Positions 62,757-64,000 of a stretch of 64,000 bases of DNA are shown here, piece after piece. Source of the DNA: an uncultured Glaciecola sp. (GTDB lineage Bacteria; Pseudomonadota; Gammaproteobacteria; Enterobacterales; Alteromonadaceae); contig CANMCE010000002.1 in NCBI GenBank assembly GCA_947496235.1, forward strand, positions 124,001 through 188,000, written 5' to 3'. A program made the position numbers and the translations under genes. The notes beneath the pieces are model-generated. The model worked only from the letters and a program-made list of their open reading frames with translations, did no database searches and was not told the origin of the DNA. Positions within the stretch are counted from its first letter, which is position 1, and each line of letters begins with the position of its first letter.

Positions 62757-63751
62757 CCAATAGCATTATGGCCAAAGAAGCTAGACAAGCTGGCAGCGCT
62801 ATAGCAGGGCAACTAACGCACAACAAATCAGTGTGCGAGAAAATAGTAGCCAATATAAAAAACCGTCCCATCAATATGATAATGATGATAGCGCGAGGTT
62901 CTTCAGATCATGCTGGCGTATTTGCCAAGTACCTTTTTGAAGTTGAACTGGGTATTCCAGTGTGTGCAGCTGCGCCTTCAGTTTCCGGGGTGTTCAATAA
63001 ACAATTAAAACTTTCCAATGCATTGGTGATTGTGATTTCTCAATCAGGCCGAAGCCCGGATATTTTAAGACAAGCCAAAGACGCCAAAGCCGGTGGAGCT
63101 TACACTGTGGCTTTAGTGAATGACGAATCTTCGCCATTGGCTCAATTATGTGATGAAGTTCTGCCTATTCGAGCAGGAGAAGAAAAAGCGGTTGCGGCAA
63201 CAAAAAGCTATCTCGCCAGTTTATCTGCTCTTTTACAGCTTTGCGCCGTTTGGTCTGAAAATGACGATTTGCTTGCTTCTTTGGATAAATTACCAGCCGC
63301 TTTGAATACGGTTTGCGAGCAAACTCAGCAGTTACGCTTAGAGCATTTAACCGCCATGCACAACTGTATCGTATTAGGCCGAGCTTTTGGTTACGCCATA
63401 GCTCGAGAGGTCGCCTTGAAATTAAAAGAAGTGTTAGGCATTCATGCCGAGGCTTTTAGCAGCGCAGAGTTTATCCATGGTCCAGTGACATTGGCTGAAA
63501 AACCTTTATCTATTATCGATTTAGAAATTCAAGATGAATCCCATAGCTATCATCGTGCTATGATTGAAGATATTGGTCGACGTCGTGCAAAGCTGGTAAA
63601 ACTTGCTAATGTGTCAAACGATTTTCACCCTAGAGTCTTGCCTTTGCTTTTAATGCAAAGGTTTTATTTAGATATAGAACAGGTTGCGGCAGATATGGGA
63701 TTAAATCCAGATGCACCTCCTGGATTAAACAAAGTCACGGAGACGGTGTAA
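62753..63751 (+). CDS. nagB: Glucosamine-6-phosphate deaminase, SIS-domain type (NagB-II)
   Basis: The 332-residue enzyme converts glucosamine-6-P to fructose-6-P and ammonia. It consists of two SIS sugar-isomerase domains (MIARGSSDHAGVFAKYLFE; VVISQSGRSPDILRQAKDAKAGG; LGRAFGYAIAREVALKLKEVLGIHAEAFSSAEFIHGP), not the NagB fold of E. coli. It is coupled to nagK, and nagA starts directly after its stop. Confidence 0.9.
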   Translation: MTNSIMAKEARQAGSAIAGQLTHNKSVCEKIVANIKNRPINMIMMIARGSSDHAGVFAKYLFEVELGIPVCAAAPSVSGVFNKQLKLSNALVIVISQSGRSPDILRQAKDAKAGGAYTVALVNDESSPLAQLCDEVLPIRAGEEKAVAATKSYLASLSALLQLCAVWSENDDLLASLDKLPAALNTVCEQTQQLRLEHLTAMHNCIVLGRAFGYAIAREVALKLKEVLGIHAEAFSSAEFIHGPVTLAEKPLSIIDLEIQDESHSYHRAMIEDIGRRRAKLVKLANVSNDFHPRVLPLLLMQRFYLDIEQVAADMGLNPDAPPGLNKVTETV

Positions 63752-64000
63752 ATGAAGCTTTGTGTTGAGCGCGCAATCACGCCAGCAGGAATTGTAAACA
63801 ACGCGGCAATTTCAATCGAAAATGGAGTAATAACTCAGATTGAAGCATCGGTAGATCTACCCGTGCTTTCAGGCACTTTACTTCCTGGCTATGTAGATAC
63901 GCAAGTCAACGGTGGTGGAGGTGTTTTGTTTAATCAACACCTCGATTATAAAAGTCTAGATGTTCTTGCTAAAGCGCATTTGCAATACGGTACCACATCG
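63752..64000 (+). CDS. nagA: N-acetylglucosamine-6-phosphate deacetylase, 3' end outside window
   Basis: The first 83 codons are visible: MKLCVERAITPAGIVNNAAI, then LLPGYVDTQVNGGGGVLFNQ, the conserved metal-site entry of NagA (DxQVNG motif), and YGTTS. NagA removes the acetyl group from GlcNAc-6-P before NagB. The ATG overlaps none but directly follows the nagB stop (TAAATG), so it is the third gene of nagKBA. The catalytic remainder lies beyond the window. Confidence 0.88.
   Translation, partial: MKLCVERAITPAGIVNNAAISIENGVITQIEASVDLPVLSGTLLPGYVDTQVNGGGGVLFNQHLDYKSLDVLAKAHLQYGTTS

Overview
The window looks like a chromosomal segment from a marine gammaproteobacterium of the Alteromonadales (Paraglaciecola, Glaciecola or Aliiglaciecola type). 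The reasons are an AT-leaning composition, the gmk-rpoZ-spoT-ridA-trmH order, the hemCDXY operon, chitin/GlcNAc genes of the Shewanella/Alteromonas type, and several proteins with PEP-CTERM-like or GlyGly-CTERM tails. No tRNA, rRNA, CRISPR array, complete transposase or prophage was seen. The assignment rests on protein recognition by eye, not on a search.

Layout. 1-873 is the 3' part of an S9 peptidase gene, followed by a 21-bp minisatellite. 1394-3824 holds a PEP-CTERM-like protein, a remnant of a VOC/glyoxalase gene and an acyltransferase. 3872-5856 is a YtrA-type GntR/ABC transporter operon with a dense operator array; a D-2-hydroxyacid dehydrogenase is divergent from it. 7406-9618 holds an unknown exported protein, a PagL-like lipid A deacylase and ghrA. 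9627-17756 is a long leftward block: RDD protein, DUF4153-like protein, hemY, hemX, hemD, hemC, an esterase and cyaY. 17860-22589 is the housekeeping run gmk, small ORF, rpoZ, spoT, ridA, trmH.

In many gammaproteobacteria recG follows trmH directly. Here about 13 kb of accessory DNA (22590-35548) separates them: a TPR protein, a GNAT enzyme, a TraF-like outer-membrane gene with a shrunken paralogue and a lipoprotein, an AraC regulator with aldehyde dehydrogenase, a PEP-CTERM-like gene between direct repeats, a TonB-like orphan, a hairpin-bearing repeat, and four small genes that look like relics of integron cassettes (including a toxin-antitoxin pair). Then come recG, rsmJ, a peroxiredoxin, a PhyH-type dioxygenase, a 1247-residue TIR/WD40 protein followed by an RNase H-fold protein, a DapA-family lyase, a methyltransferase and a flavoprotein.

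The most unusual object is at 47516-48013: a small GIY-YIG nuclease gene enclosed by perfect 48-bp inverted repeats, each containing a REP-like hairpin. A near-identical solitary arm sits 14 kb away at 33072-33125. This is the shape of a compact mobile element that uses a GIY-YIG nuclease instead of a transposase. After it come a response regulator, an S24 repressor, a fatty acid hydroxylase-family protein, a CadC-like membrane regulator next to a GlyGly-CTERM surface protein, and a yeast-type cytosine deaminase.

The right end (56199-64000) is a GlcNAc/chitin utilisation locus: a flavin-dependent halogenase-like protein, a LacI regulator (NagR-like), two NagR-type operators, a TonB-dependent receptor (NagP-like), a terminator, then nagK, SIS-type nagB and the start of nagA, which is cut by the window edge.
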